Source: Rhizophagus irregularis
Taxonomy: Eukaryota > Glomeromycota > Glomeromycetes > Glomerales > Glomeraceae
Length of the DNA: 64,000 bases
Direction of reading: 5' to 3'
Assembly: GCF_026210795.1 (NCBI RefSeq)
Contig: NC_089447.1
Coordinates: 3,350,501 to 3,414,500 of the forward strand
The notes under the pieces were generated by a model. It did no database searches and had not been told where the DNA came from. It saw nothing but the letters and a program-made list of their open reading frames with translations. The stretch's first letter is position 1, and the number at the start of each line of letters is the position of its first letter. The position numbers were made by a program, and so were the translations under genes. Below, piece by piece: positions 23,190 through 33,949 of the stretch.

Positions 23190-24535
23190 TTAGGCGTTGA
23201 AACAGTATGACCTGGCTTTACCAGGCTTTGCTGTTTTATCACATAAACACACTCTTCCAAATACTAAGTTCACTTCCACAGTGCAACCGAGGTAAGTGCC
23301 TATGAGGTATTGTTTAAGAGTCATTGTATCAAATTAAAACGCGTCTTTGAATAAACGCAATTATAAATTTTTTAGGTGACCAAGAATGTATACTTTTGTC
23401 CTGCCTTGGATAATTCAAATGAAGATAATTTTGATACATCAAATGGAAATAGCATTGACTTAACTGAACTTGATGAGCCAAGTGAAAAATCTGAGTTTAT
23501 ATCTCTCAATTTGATAATTAAACCTTCTACCGGTTCAGCATCACAATCTAAATAGTTAGAAATAGAGGTATCATCAATAGATAGTATTCTTGCTGATGTT
23601 CACCATTATGTTGGAAAACTAACTGGTGACAAAGGGATCATACCTTCAGATTATTTGTTTTCATTTAAACCAGAAAAATCTACAGGAGTTGGAACACAAT
23701 TAGTTGATTTACAAGATTATAAAATTTCTCTCTGGTTACAAGAAATTGTTAGATAAAAAGAAAATATGGTTATTTTAGTATCTTTGAAGGAGAAGAAAAA
23801 AAAGCGAAAGGTAAAGTTATTTATTGTGTAAAATAAACTCTGAATTATTGTGCTTATACTTATTTTTCTAGGAAATGACTGATTCTGAAGAATAAGAAAA
23901 TAAGAAACGATAACATCAAATTACACAAAAGAAAATTTTGATTTTAAAATTGAATAATTTTCTATAATTTTGCAAGAAGAAGGGTGAATTACGGTAAGGG
24001 ACAATACGAATGAGCCAACATAATGCATCGTGTTTTGTTTATGATGGAAGACATAAAAAACAATGTTGAGCGAAAGAAATTGTAATTTTTATATTTATAA
24101 TTATATTATTTTATTGTCAACAAAGTAACTTATTAAATTATTTTATTTTATTTTTAGATTATAAGTACTACAGATAATACCCAACCACCAGCTTTACCTT
24201 TTTCACGATTTAACGGTACTTAAAGTAATTCTACTAAAATGGTCCACATCTATAATTTCGAACTCTAGTCCTAATGCAACACCAATATTTTTTGCTATTA
24301 CATCTCAAATGGTTTCTTTTGTACAAAATTCCAATGTAGGTAACTCTTCAAGTTTACTATTATCTTCACCAAAACAAGCAATTCCATCTCTTGATGAATT
24401 TTTTACTAATCAGATAGTACTAGAGAATTTGTGCAACTTTAAAGCATATTTGATGACGAACAGATTACTGTGGATAAAATTTCATTGTCTTATAGCGAAA
24501 TCGATCAATTGGGGATAAAAAAAAAATTGGGTGCG
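23190..24535 (+). pseudogene. SAM-domain protein gene relic (right arm copy)
   Basis: An upstream exon encodes LALPGFAVLSHKHTLPNTKF and TSTVQP, then GTAAGTGCC starts an intron ending TTTTTTAG near 23380. Next come an acidic segment (NSNEDNFDTSNGNSIDLTEL), KSEFISLNLIIKPSTGSA, a stop, then DVHHYVGKLTGDKGIIPSDY and LFSFKPEKSTGVGTQLVD. Near 24309-24530 are PKQAIPSLDEFF and, after a frameshift, FDDEQITVDKISLSYSEIDQ followed by LGIKKKLGAQ. The last part resembles a SAM domain (protein-protein interaction fold), with the DEQI and LGI helices in the usual order. The gene is inactivated by stops and shifts. It is a host-type gene carried by a mobile repeat. A plus-strand frame at 24309-24518 is only part of it. 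Confidence 0.5.
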
Positions 24536-24829
24536 CAAAGCATTTAGAACTCTACTATTATTTAGTGTTTATAGCAATATTATGTACTAGCAACGTATTA
24601 GTATTATATATGCAAATAATCTGTAAATCTATATGTGAATGATTTTTGTGAAATAATTAGAAATTTTATTAGATCGCGTAAATTATACAATTTTTAAAGT
24701 AAACAATTTTATTTTTTAAATTTCTCTATCTAAATCTAGCATGATTATATTACATATAAATTGAATCCTTGAAAAAATTCGCAGCCACTTGTGAAATAAT
24801 TTGAGAACATGCTACTAAAAGAGGATGTT

Positions 24830-25460
24830 TGGGATCATTACATGAATGATCGAAATTTCTTTATAAAAACGATTTTTAATAACAGGAAAACAAGTTTCAA
24901 TAGGATTAAAATCAGGGAAATGGGGATTCTATAAGATCCTGATCATGATGATCAAGCACAAGAACACTTTGTTCTGCAGGATATGAATTCATTTGAGGTA
25001 CCTAGCATAAAAAAGAGTAAACAGTAAAGATACACAATCGAAAATTTCATATTTGAAATAATATATTCCTTAAATTTTTTTGTGCAACTGCCATTCACAA
25101 CACCAATAAAGTACGTTTATCTTTAGCTTAATCCAAAAATATAAGCTGTTCAAGCCCAATTTTTGCAATAAACGTGCTTCTAAGAAGCTCGTTTCGTTCT
25201 TAAACTGCTCAATGTAACTGTATAATTGTAAATATATTAGAAAACAAAAATTTAATAATAGAAATACAGAATATAATTTGTAACTTACTTTTTTATACTA
25301 ATCCCACAATATACTAAAGACCCCCCAAAGAATTAGGATTGATATAAAGTTTCCGTCTGTAACTCAAGTTCTCCTACTAGTTCGTCTAAATAAGTCTACT
25401 TTGACTAAATCTCGTAAGATCTAAATTGATTACAAAATTAGTAACAAATAAAATATAGTT
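24830..25460 (-). pseudogene. Tc1/mariner-like DDE transposase body (right arm copy)
   Basis: On the minus strand the order is RDLVKVDLFRRTS, an intron-like gap, IAKIGLEQLI, NGSCTKK-like sequence, VLVLDHHDQD, and after a frame change FPDFNPIETCFPVIKN, the SPDFNPIE motif that carries the last catalytic acid. Several stops break it. The left arm copy at 3095-3815 has lost the final motif, so this copy is the better guide to the family. Confidence 0.65.
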
Positions 25461-25639
25461 ATCCTCTTATTTATAATAAATACCTTTATATCATCACAGG
25501 TTAGTATTTTATTACGACCCGGTGGTTCATAAAATAATTTGTACATTGACATAAAGCTAAGACAAAAGCAAAATCCAAAAATGAAAGCTAAATGTACTAA
25601 TAGCTATTCAACTTTAGATCTTTACACTGCTTTGTCCAA

Positions 25640-25835
25640 ATAAGCGAAGACCTAAAGTGGAGGATTATTTACCTTTATTTTGATAGTTATAGTCGAAAAA
25701 AGTATCTAAATTGTTATATATTAGCGGAAGCAGAGTTAAAATATATTTACAAGGGGGAGCTGGAATTCAAATCTTATTTGCTAATTTCAAGGGTTTTTAT
25801 TATCAAATGATCGACACTGCATATACCAATAATTA
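25640..25835 (+). pseudogene. Tc1/mariner-like transposase N-terminal fragment (right arm copy)
   Basis: Plus strand: SEDLKWRIIYLYFDSYSRKK, then a shifted LYISGSRVKIYLQGGA-like stretch. It points away from the body at 24830-25460, as in the left arm. Confidence 0.6.
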
Positions 25836-26154
25836 TCACTTGATAAATTATGATTGGCAATGATATTTTTAATTTTAAAATTCTTATGTTGCGTATCATA
25901 TTTTTTTAAACAAAGGCGATTGATCTGCCTAGTTATTGTTTTTTTTTTGATTTAAAAAAGGGGGGGGGGTCTCTTTAGTTTTTAAGAACAGATTCGTTGT
26001 TAAAATGAACAATATTTAAATAATCTTTCGTATATAGTATCTCAATATCTTTAAGAAAATTATTTATTTTTTCGTAAAAACAAAAGATTTAATGTCTAAA
26101 AACTCGCAATGTAAATTATCAAATTTATGGCAAGATTAAGGTTGTCAAAATTTT

Positions 26155-26430
26155 GATCATTAATAATATATTCTTATTAGCTTCACCTCCCGTTGCGGGA
26201 GAATTGGTTGATGCTGAACAAAGTGGGTCTAAAAAAACGATAACAAAATTATTGAAGAACCACCATTTCTAACTCCTAAACAAGTTAAGAAGTTCTTAAG
26301 TTTTCTGACTAAAGAAGAAATGGCCGTCTATGAAACTCTAACCGACGAACAAAAAACGTTTTATTTAAATGTATTAAAAAGGCGCAAGCTGAGAGTAAAG
26401 AAGAATATAGAAAAACAGGAAAAGTATGAT
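26155..26430 (+). pseudogene. Broken copy of the 91-residue ORF
   Basis: Reverse-complement partner of 1991-2266. The start and LASPPVAGELV are kept, but insertion of bases in the SGSNNR region and a shift before QAEG disrupt the frame. Confidence 0.55.
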
Positions 26431-27006
26431 ATTAAAATATATATATTATATCTTTTTACCATTATGAGGGTTTACTAATATTTTATTGCTTAATAGAATA
26501 TGTTCATTCGTTTTTTCCGTGGATTCTATAATCTATAGAAAAGATTAGGGACGCGAGAGTCATGTTATTGATAGGCTAATAGTAATTGTGTAAAACGATA
26601 AAAACAATGAAATCAAATATATTTTATTTTTATTTTAAATTAAATTAAATTATAGCTCGATTATCGTGTTACTAGTTACATTCTTTCAATTAAAAAATAA
26701 AGCTGGTTTTTTGCTTAAAAGCGCGTTAAAGTTGTCTCTTAACAAAACGGATAAACTTTTAAATTGTTTAATTATCCTAATTATCCTAAAGAAATGAGCG
26801 AAAATATACTTAATATACTTATTCAGTAACGACGAAGAAGAAAAGTTTACGAAAGACCGTCGGTATATTCAGATAAATTTGAAAGATAAAGTTTATTTTT
26901 CCGTTGGTTTCCGGGAGATGCAACGACGTCTCAGATCAAATTAATACATAAATAAATTTATTAAGAAAGGCTTCTTCGGTAAAGTGTTGAATTTAAATAG
27001 AAAATG

Positions 27007-27339
27007 GGTACTCTTTGCGTATTTTAATAGTCAATAAGACCGGAGGATGCTTGGATAATCACAAAAAGATAGATAAATTGGAAAAAAGAAGTCAAATATC
27101 TGATCGACTTTCGATAACGGACGAGCAATTAAAGAATTGAGGAATTTCCAGAGAAGAGTGGAATTCAACAAACGAGCATAATAAATTAGAAGAACGAGTT
27201 AAAGAATTTAGTTTACTAGACAAAGAATTCACGGAACGACTTCCTTCAAGAGTAGAAGATCAAAATACAAGTAATAAAAGTGTAAGTGATGCAAAAGATA
27301 GAGATGACCAAGAAAAATTTCTCAAAGACGATTGTTAGC
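27007..27339 (+). pseudogene. Copy of the 99-residue ORF with one stop
   Basis: Partner of 1177-1476. The frame contains LDNHKKIDKLEKRSQISDDR-like sequence, a stop where the left copy has W in NWGISREEW, then KLEERVKEFSLLDKEF and a C-terminal tail DRDDQEKFLKDDC before TAG at about 27337. The longer tail suggests the left copy lost its original end by a frameshift. Confidence 0.45.
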
Positions 27340-27539
27340 TAATTTAGGTTAGATAGAAAAATTTAGTATCGGTTTATTTTTAGAATAAGGCATTATTGTA
27401 TACATTAAATGTTTTGATTTTATTTTTTTATCTATCCTGGGTATCATTTTCTTTCAAACCCGGATTTACAACCCGGTTTCATTTTTTTTTCAAGCATATG
27501 TTAATATCACCTATACTCAGATGGGAGAAGACTAGGACC

Positions 27540-27889
27540 TCATCGGCGTATGACACCATTTATTACACGCAAAATTATGTCAGAAAAGGTTAGAACATTA
27601 GGAGATCGTGTAAAAGCGAATTCATATAGGCTTTATCGCAAAATACTGATCAGCTGATTGGAAAATATGTAGCAAAATTAATATACAGAAAGAAGGGATA
27701 GAAATCTATGGTGATTTTGTACCATTTTGCAAGAATCCGAGTAGCTCTGAAACAGAATCATCCAGTTCATCCGAATCTACCCGGCTCCATAAGCTTGAAA
27801 AGAAGGTTAGGGGGTTGGAAATTGTTACAGTAAAACATGATGTAGACGTACTAGACTCCGGAGTAGTGATCATCAGTCCGGAGCGCTAG
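27540..27889 (+). pseudogene. Frameshifted ORF of unknown function upstream of the Crinkler gene
   Basis: Three frames follow one another on the plus strand: MSEKVRTLGDRVKANSYRLY then RK, shifted DQLIGKYVAKLIYRKK, and shifted IEIYGDFVPFCKNPSSSETE followed by LHKLEKKVRGLEIVTVKHDV and a TAG at 27887. The changes of frame fall at or beside short runs of A and G. The pieces read as one protein with a basic N-terminus, a serine-rich link and a short coiled coil. I do not recognise it. It ends 270 bases before the Crinkler gene on the same strand, and both genes share the same type of damage. Confidence 0.45.
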
Positions 27890-28160
27890 TCCGACGCTCG
27901 ATACATGTTCGGCCATTTAAATGATTTATGAAATCATTTTTCATTATTTGTCAATTGGTCATTCTCAAAGATCAATTAATTTCGTGTGTAATATAAAATT
28001 TAAATGTATAAAATTACTAACAATTATTTAATTATAAATATTACAACTTTATGACCAAGGTCATTTGTCATTTGAGTATGCGATGTACAATGACGTAATG
28101 TACTATATATATATATCGTAAGGCAGTTCTGTGTGACGAAAAATACTATATAAGCCGAAA

Positions 28161-29752
28161 ATGACTATCACTTTAATCTGTCTTGTTATGGGTAATACAG
28201 CCGCGAGAGCTTTCTGTGTTAAAATAAGTAGAGACGAACCTATTAGCGAGCTCAAGTACGCTATAAAGGCTAAAAAACAAAATGGATTTGCTAGTGTAGA
28301 CGTAGACAAGCTAAAACTGTGGAAAGTACAAATCCCTGACGAACGTAGCGAGCTCTTGAGAAATCTCACACTCAATGACGGTGACGAACTACTTAGATTT
28401 CGGAGTACTTCCCTGACTTGTCTGCTGAAGAGTGTATTCATGTCATCGTAAAATCGCCAAAATCGCCACGTAAGTGTGGTACAATATGAAATTTTTCGTC
28501 ATTTACCCTCGTAATATTAACACGTATTCGTTTCTAGTTCTCAGCTTGGAAGAAGTTTTATCGTGTATTCCGCCACCTGCCAGATATCCTTATGACACTA
28601 GAACCTCAATTAGCTCAAACAGAGTGGCTGGCGCTTGGCCTTCAAGAATAACACGTTGGGAGGAATTTTTAACAGAAGTAAATCAGTACAATTTCGTTGA
28701 ACATGAGGAATTTGAGAGGCCACAATTTTTAAAGGTGTAGAAGTGGTCGTTGATTCTAATGTCAAGACTGCTATGGAGGTCAATATATTTGGTGTATTGA
28801 ACGCAGCTATGAAAAAATACAAGTTTGCGAAGCATTCGAACTTCCCAAATGACACTAATATTGGTCCCTTTAAACCAGACTTCACTTCCCGTCTTAAGAT
28901 TGACAATACTTTAATGAAGCTAATCTTGGCAATCGAAATCAAGAGAAAATCGTTGTAGAGAGTTTTGAGAGTTTCAGTAAAGAAGACCTGGAAAGTCAGA
29001 GTTTTAGTGGACCTTTACATGATGTAATTGAGCAAGTGTACAATTACATGTCGGCATTACAACTTCAATACGGGATACTTTCAACCTATGATTATCACTG
29101 GTTCTTTTACCGACCAAAAAATAATAATACAGCGCTACACATTTCACATCCTCTTAAGCGTGATTCAACCGATCCACCGGTGCTTAAGGCATACGCATAT
29201 CTAGCTCAGTTAGCAGAGAGAGATCCCACATCCCCCATCATAATTTAATTAATCATAATGGGAGTCAAAATTTACCATTCAAAGCTTCGAGAATATCCAG
29301 ATCCCCCGAAGTATGGGCAGTGGCTCAAATGTGTCATCCATATTTTCTGGCAATCAGGAAACAAGGCAACAAGATAATGATGAAATTATGGAACAGGATT
29401 TTGACTTTTCGGCAAACCGGAGGGACGTACCGATGTGAATTCTATGGACAAACTTGGTGTGTTGTGGATATTATGGGGCGGGATGGGCTATGTTATGGGT
29501 ACAACGATAGTTGGCACTATGTTGAGTTTCCATAAGATAAAGCAACAGCAAAAAAGTAAGGCTCTCGAGGCATTAAAAATAATTCATAGTCATAACATTC
29601 TTCACAATGATATCCGAGAAGAAAATATCTTAGTTAACGAAAAAGGTGATATATATATTATTGACTTTGGGATGTCAGTTGTAACTGATAAAAAGAAGCT
29701 GTTTCGTCAAGAAGAATTTGAATTATCCCGTTTATTAAATCGTTATATGTAG
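28161..29752 (+). pseudogene. Crinkler (CRN)-type effector gene with kinase-like tail, frameshifted
   Basis: The first exon starts at 28161 with MTITLICLVMGNTAARAF and continues AIKAKKQNGFASVDVDKLKL, LWKVQIP and LRNLTLNDGDELL. This is the ubiquitin-like N-terminal domain of Crinkler proteins, effectors thought to act in host nuclei. After a frame change come YFPD and HVIVKSP, then an intron with a GTAAGTGTG donor near 28470 and an acceptor near 28530. The second part has WEEFLTEVNQYNF, FERPQFLK, DSNVKTAMEVNIFGVLNAAM and LAIEIKRK, the latter like the E-x-K of PD-(D/E)XK nuclease folds. The C-terminus keeps ILHNDIREENIL and IIDFGMS, the catalytic loop and DFG motif of a protein kinase. The kinase N-lobe appears deleted near 29450. 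At least four frame breaks occur. It could be a pseudogene or partly an assembly artefact. Confidence 0.8.
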
Positions 29753-30017
29753 TTAATATTTGCTATGTAAAATTCACAAATCATTAGCTAGTTTTTTGTT
29801 AACATCCTATATTACACGATCGATTATATACAATATATAATTAATAAGTAACTATTTGCTATATTAAATTAAGCAAAAGCAAATAAACGTAATTTTTAAA
29901 TGTCATTTAATAATGTGCAGTTAAATTTATAACGAGTTCTGGATTCGAGCGACGCACTAAGCGAATAAGCGAATAAATGGTTATAGTAACTGACCACCAA
30001 TAAACATCTTATACAGT

Positions 30018-31139
30018 ATACCGTAAAAATTCTAAATTCCTAGATTACTGTACTAAGTGAAAAAAATAGAGGATTACTGAAAAGATACTTTGTAGAGGAG
30101 AGTGCGATAAAAATAGTCACGTGATTTACGGGACTGCTGGTCATTCGGCAATAAGTTTTCGGATTCTGGATTCGATAAATCGTGATGGGTTACAAATTGG
30201 ATTATGAAAAATGGGGTCACCATCTCCAATGAAATAACAAAATGGGTAAGGTCCGCTATGCGCATCTGAATTATGTCAGTTGCCAGCCAGCATTGGTAAA
30301 TATCAAACTACTTTGGCTCATTCTACACTTTTCATGGGTATTACCGTATTATTATTTTCTATACACTCGTGTAAAATGCAGAATATATTGTATTATATAG
30401 TATAATTTCTTTATAAGAAAAATTCAAAGTTTCTTAGAATAAGTTGTTAAATAGATTGTAATACGTTCCTAACCTAACCTTAAACTTCACCATAAACTCA
30501 TCAAACAACGGTAAAATACATAGAAAATTTCTCAGAATAAGTTGTTAAATCGACTGTAGAAGAATTTAATGCGTTCTTAACCTAACCCTAAACTCCACCA
30601 TCAAAACATAACTCCGTACCAGACAATAGAAGGATACATTTTATACAAATGCGTAAAATAAAAAGTTCTATATATTGTTATAAATTATAATTTTTAAATT
30701 AATTATGAAATTTTATCAATTTTTTAATTCTCCAAGTTAATCTACAAGCTGATAATTGTTCTACATTTATATCATTAAAAAAATATACAAGTAAATTTTA
30801 AAAGCAATAAAATTGAAAAGAATTGCAAGGTAAAGATCCTCAAAAAATCAAGATTTGAAGCAAATCTAAATCCTAATTTATTTATCCTTGAATTGATATC
30901 AAAAATAATAATTTTAAAAATCCATCAAGGTAATAATATCTATAGAAGGAGATATCTATAAATAAAAGTTCTAAATAATATTAATTTTCTAATTAACAAA
31001 TTTATATTATATAGATTTATAGACTTACTTTATAACGCGAAGATAAATCAAGATTAAAATTACAACGATAATTTGGAACAAATTTCATTTGTATCCTTAT
31101 TTCATCATTTAAAAATCCATGATATGGTTCCCTATAATG
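30018..31139. repeat. Repeat A, copy 2
   Basis: Direct copy of 21388-22423. It holds the 3' part of a minus-strand gene (30914-31260) and about 900 bases downstream of it. Inside, two sub-repeats share AATAAGTTGTTAAAT and TTCTTAACCTAACC-like ends. The copy is continuous with further gene sequence beyond 31139, so this may be the source locus. Confidence 0.8.
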
Positions 31140-31260
31140 ATTTGATTTTAATTTTTTATTTATATGATAATTGAATAATTTTTTTTCTCTAATAAGAATA
31201 TCATTATCTTCATTTATTTCATCATATTTTCTCTTCTTATATGTTGACTATTTTTTTATA
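30914..31260 (-). CDS. 3' exons of an unknown gene, possibly intact at this end
   Basis: Minus strand: a first exon from about 31260 to 31029 reads YKKRKYDEINEDNDILIREK, KLFNYHINKKLKSN, REPYHGFLNDEIRIQMKFVP and CNFNLDLSSRYK, followed by a GTAAGT donor at 31028. After an intron of about 70 bases ending in TTATAG, a 14-codon exon ISPSIDIITLMDF plus TAA ends at 30914. The splice phase is 0 and the frame is clean. The upstream exons are not resolved. An acceptor (AATAG) lies near 31245. The protein end is basic and then globular, with no known motif. A truncated copy lies in repeat A copy 1. Function unknown. Confidence 0.5.
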
Positions 31261-31529
31261 ATTTACTTTTTATTAGATAAAATTTTGTAAATAGAACATT
31301 TTATATCTTCCTTAAATCTGATTACTTTGCTTACTTGCTGTATTTTTGCATCACTTTTATCATTGATCGTTTCCATTAACGTGATATTTTTGTATGAATG
31401 TATGAAGGAATGCAACATTCACGTTCACGTTATAATGCAAACGAGTAGACGATTTTGAACAATTTCGCCAATAATTTTGAGTAATTATCATAGTTGAAGG
31501 TATTTTTAAACTTTATAATTGTCGTAATT
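31140..31529. other. Spacer upstream of the repeat A gene end
   Basis: Besides the exon running to about 31260, this stretch shows no second exon that I can support, although the gene should continue upstream on the minus strand. Confidence 0.3.
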
Positions 31530-31925
31530 TTTAATGAATAATATAAGTATAAAAAAGTATCGCATGTATGAATAATACGAGTATAAAAAAAGTATCGCAT
31601 ATAACTTTAAATATTTATCGTATGAATAATACGATTATATAAAAGTATCGCATATAACTTTTGATCCAATAAAATTTTGTCGTAGTTTTAATGAGTAATA
31701 TGAGTATAAAAAAAATATCGCATACAACTTTGAATATTTGTCATATGAATAATATGATCCAATAAAATTTTGTCATAGTTTTAATGAGTAATATGAGTAT
31801 AAAAAAATATCTCATATAACTTTGAATATTTGTCGTATGAATAATGAGTATAAAAAATATCGCATATAACTTTTGATCCAATGATATCTCTTATGAATAA
31901 TATGAATATAAGAAAAAAATAAAAT
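31530..31925. repeat. Minisatellite, unit about 55 bases
   Basis: About seven imperfect units share GTATGAATAATA, GAGTATAAAAAA, TATCGCATATAACTTT and either AATATTTGTC or GATCCAATAAAATTTTGTC. Units alternate between two variants, giving a partly nested higher-order pattern. Confidence 0.8.
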
Positions 31926-32898
31926 TTCATATTTAATTTTAATATATGTAATACAAATTTATAAAAATAATTTTTTATTATTACATAAATTTAAAGTAAT
32001 AGTAATCAAATTTTATTAATAAATTTCTTTTATTTGCACAGTACATCATTTTATACATTTATACATTTATACATAATTTATTGTAAATTCAAGCGTTAAA
32101 CAACTAAGAAGTCAGTACAAATTTTAGATAATTCAAGAATAATTTTAAGAAACTTTTATATAGGTATGTATATAATAGTTTCTGACTCCCATAAAAAATA
32201 ATACATTCTAGCTTCGACTTCCCGTGAAACCGACTTCCCGTAAAACCGACTTCCCGTAAAAATAATACATTCTAACTATTTCTGAAAAAAAATAATACAT
32301 TTTTAATTATAGGTACCATCGGCTATGGCACGACTGCGATGCGAGATTAATAACGGCTTATGCCGTATGTCGTAATGCAATGTCGTCATTTTTTTTAAGG
32401 TTACAGCATTTTAAATAATTTCGACATATGATACTTATGATACTTGTAACGCCGATGCCATTTATTGTTGCCGTAATTCAAAAAAATCTAGACAGTACCT
32501 ATTAAATTTAATCAGAGTTTTCATTTATTAAGTCATGTAAACTAGAGACTTGATTGGAGTCCGGATTGAAACTTTGACAATAAAATTTTATAGGCCTGGA
32601 CCCGGATTTTATATGTTCCGGGTCGAACGCAAGGTAGCTCATGCAAATCTTTAAAGTAAATCAATTCGATACATATTAACATTAATTCAAAAGCATATTT
32701 AATATCACCTCAATTAAAACTAGCTTACAACCTCATCACCTATTACAAGTAATTATATCCTAAGGAAAGAAAGTAATAAAAGTAGTAAATCAGCCATTTT
32801 TTTTTTAAACAAAAGATCAACCTAACCTTAATTTCGGTAAGAATCACGTGAGAAATGATAATTTTAGCCCGGAAATTATGAAAATTTCGGAACAAAAA
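31926..32898. other. Spacer with a short tandem repeat
   Basis: No supported gene. Three copies of CGACTTCCCGTRAAAC stand at 32214-32263. A less AT-rich island at 32310-32660 contains no open frame. Confidence 0.45.
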
Positions 32899-33448
32899 TT
32901 ATAAAATGACATCATCAAATAGATATTCACTTTCTCCTTTAATTGGATTTCCTATTTCCAATGTTAGAATTGGTCTTTGATGTCTACCTGTTACCATAAA
33001 AAAATTCGTAAAAAAAAAAGAGAAGCAATTATCTAATTATTAACTAATTAAATTTCAATATATATTTATAATTATTTATAATTAGTATTTTTTCTTTTTA
33101 GGTTTAAATGATATCATCTCATTAAAATTACTTTGTGAAAAATTGATCATCAAAAAAAAAAATATAAAAAAAAAATAACTTCTTTTTTTAAACCAAAAAA
33201 AAAAATCGAAATTTACATCATTTAACCAATCTTATAACAATATTTTAAAAACAATGTTTCAATATTTCAATATTTTTAAAATGATTTTCATTATTTAAAT
33301 CATTATATCTAATTTTATGCATAAAATAAAAATGAATTTTGAGAGGTTCCTTATTTAAAATTACACAACATGAAAGAAATTTCCAATAATATGATTTTTG
33401 AAGATTTCCAATTCGCATAATAATATATATATTATATATATCGATCAA
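32899..33448 (-). CDS. Possible small split gene of unknown function
   Basis: On the minus strand, a frame from 33448 reads IYNIYIIMRIGNLQKSYYWK, then FLSCCVILNKEPLKIHFYF and IRYNDLNNENHFKNIEILK. A second clean frame after GGTAACAG at about 32988 reads RHQRPILTLEIGNPIKGESE, then YLFDDVIL and a TAA at 32899. These two pieces look like coding DNA, and the acceptor before the last is good. The join between them, across 33000-33240, is mostly A/T homopolymer and I cannot place the exon limits. No family is recognised. Confidence 0.35.
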
Positions 33449-33462
33449 ACCTAAAAATAAAA

Positions 33463-33491
33463 ATAATAATAATAATAATAATAATAATAAT
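33463..33491. repeat. AAT trinucleotide microsatellite
   Basis: About nine uninterrupted AAT units. Confidence 0.9.
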
Positions 33492-33949
33492 TTTAAATTG
33501 TTTTATTATTAAATTTATTTATTTAACAATTGAAAAAATTATTATTATATTTATTACAATTACAATTGTTTGAAAAAATATGTATATCATAACTTTATAA
33601 GGAAAAAAAATAAAAATTCAAACCTTTATTAGGAAAAAAACTTTTAAAAAAAATTCAAAAACTTTATTAAATTTCCTTTATTACTAAAAAAATTAAAAAG
33701 AGTTTATTTGTGCATTATTTTGAAGGATTTTCAAGGTTTGATTTACTTTATTTTATGATTTACTTTTAGAAAAAAAATAAAAATTTTGATCGACCCTTAA
33801 AAAAAAAATTTTTTTGGCAGATGATTGATAACTTTCCACATGTATGGTAAATACAATTTTTAAAGTACAGTACATCATCATCATTAATGATCACAGAATG
33901 AAACGCATAAATTAACTACCGATCTAAACTTTGCTTAGTTTAGAAATTT

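Larger units (their letters stand above)
22834..27368. repeat. Right arm of the large inverted repeat
   Basis: Reverse complement of 1114-5912. It carries the same cargo in mirror order: SAM-domain gene relic (plus), transposase body (minus), transposase N-terminus (plus), 91-residue ORF relic (plus) and 99-residue ORF relic (plus). It is about 260 bases shorter than the left arm through small deletions. Confidence 0.85.

Noticed and set aside
28103-28942. Minus-strand frames of 110-112 codons over the Crinkler gene
   Set aside because: They are shadows of the plus-strand coding sequence, whose domains are recognisable.
30460-30600. CCTAACCTAACC-like words resembling telomere repeats
   Set aside because: Only two or three units stand inside repeat A, with the same words in copy 1 at 21780. 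There is no array, so it is not an interstitial telomere.
31530-31925. Regular repeats that could suggest a CRISPR array
   Set aside because: Units are contiguous and AT-rich without unique spacers, and the genome is eukaryotic; it is a minisatellite.
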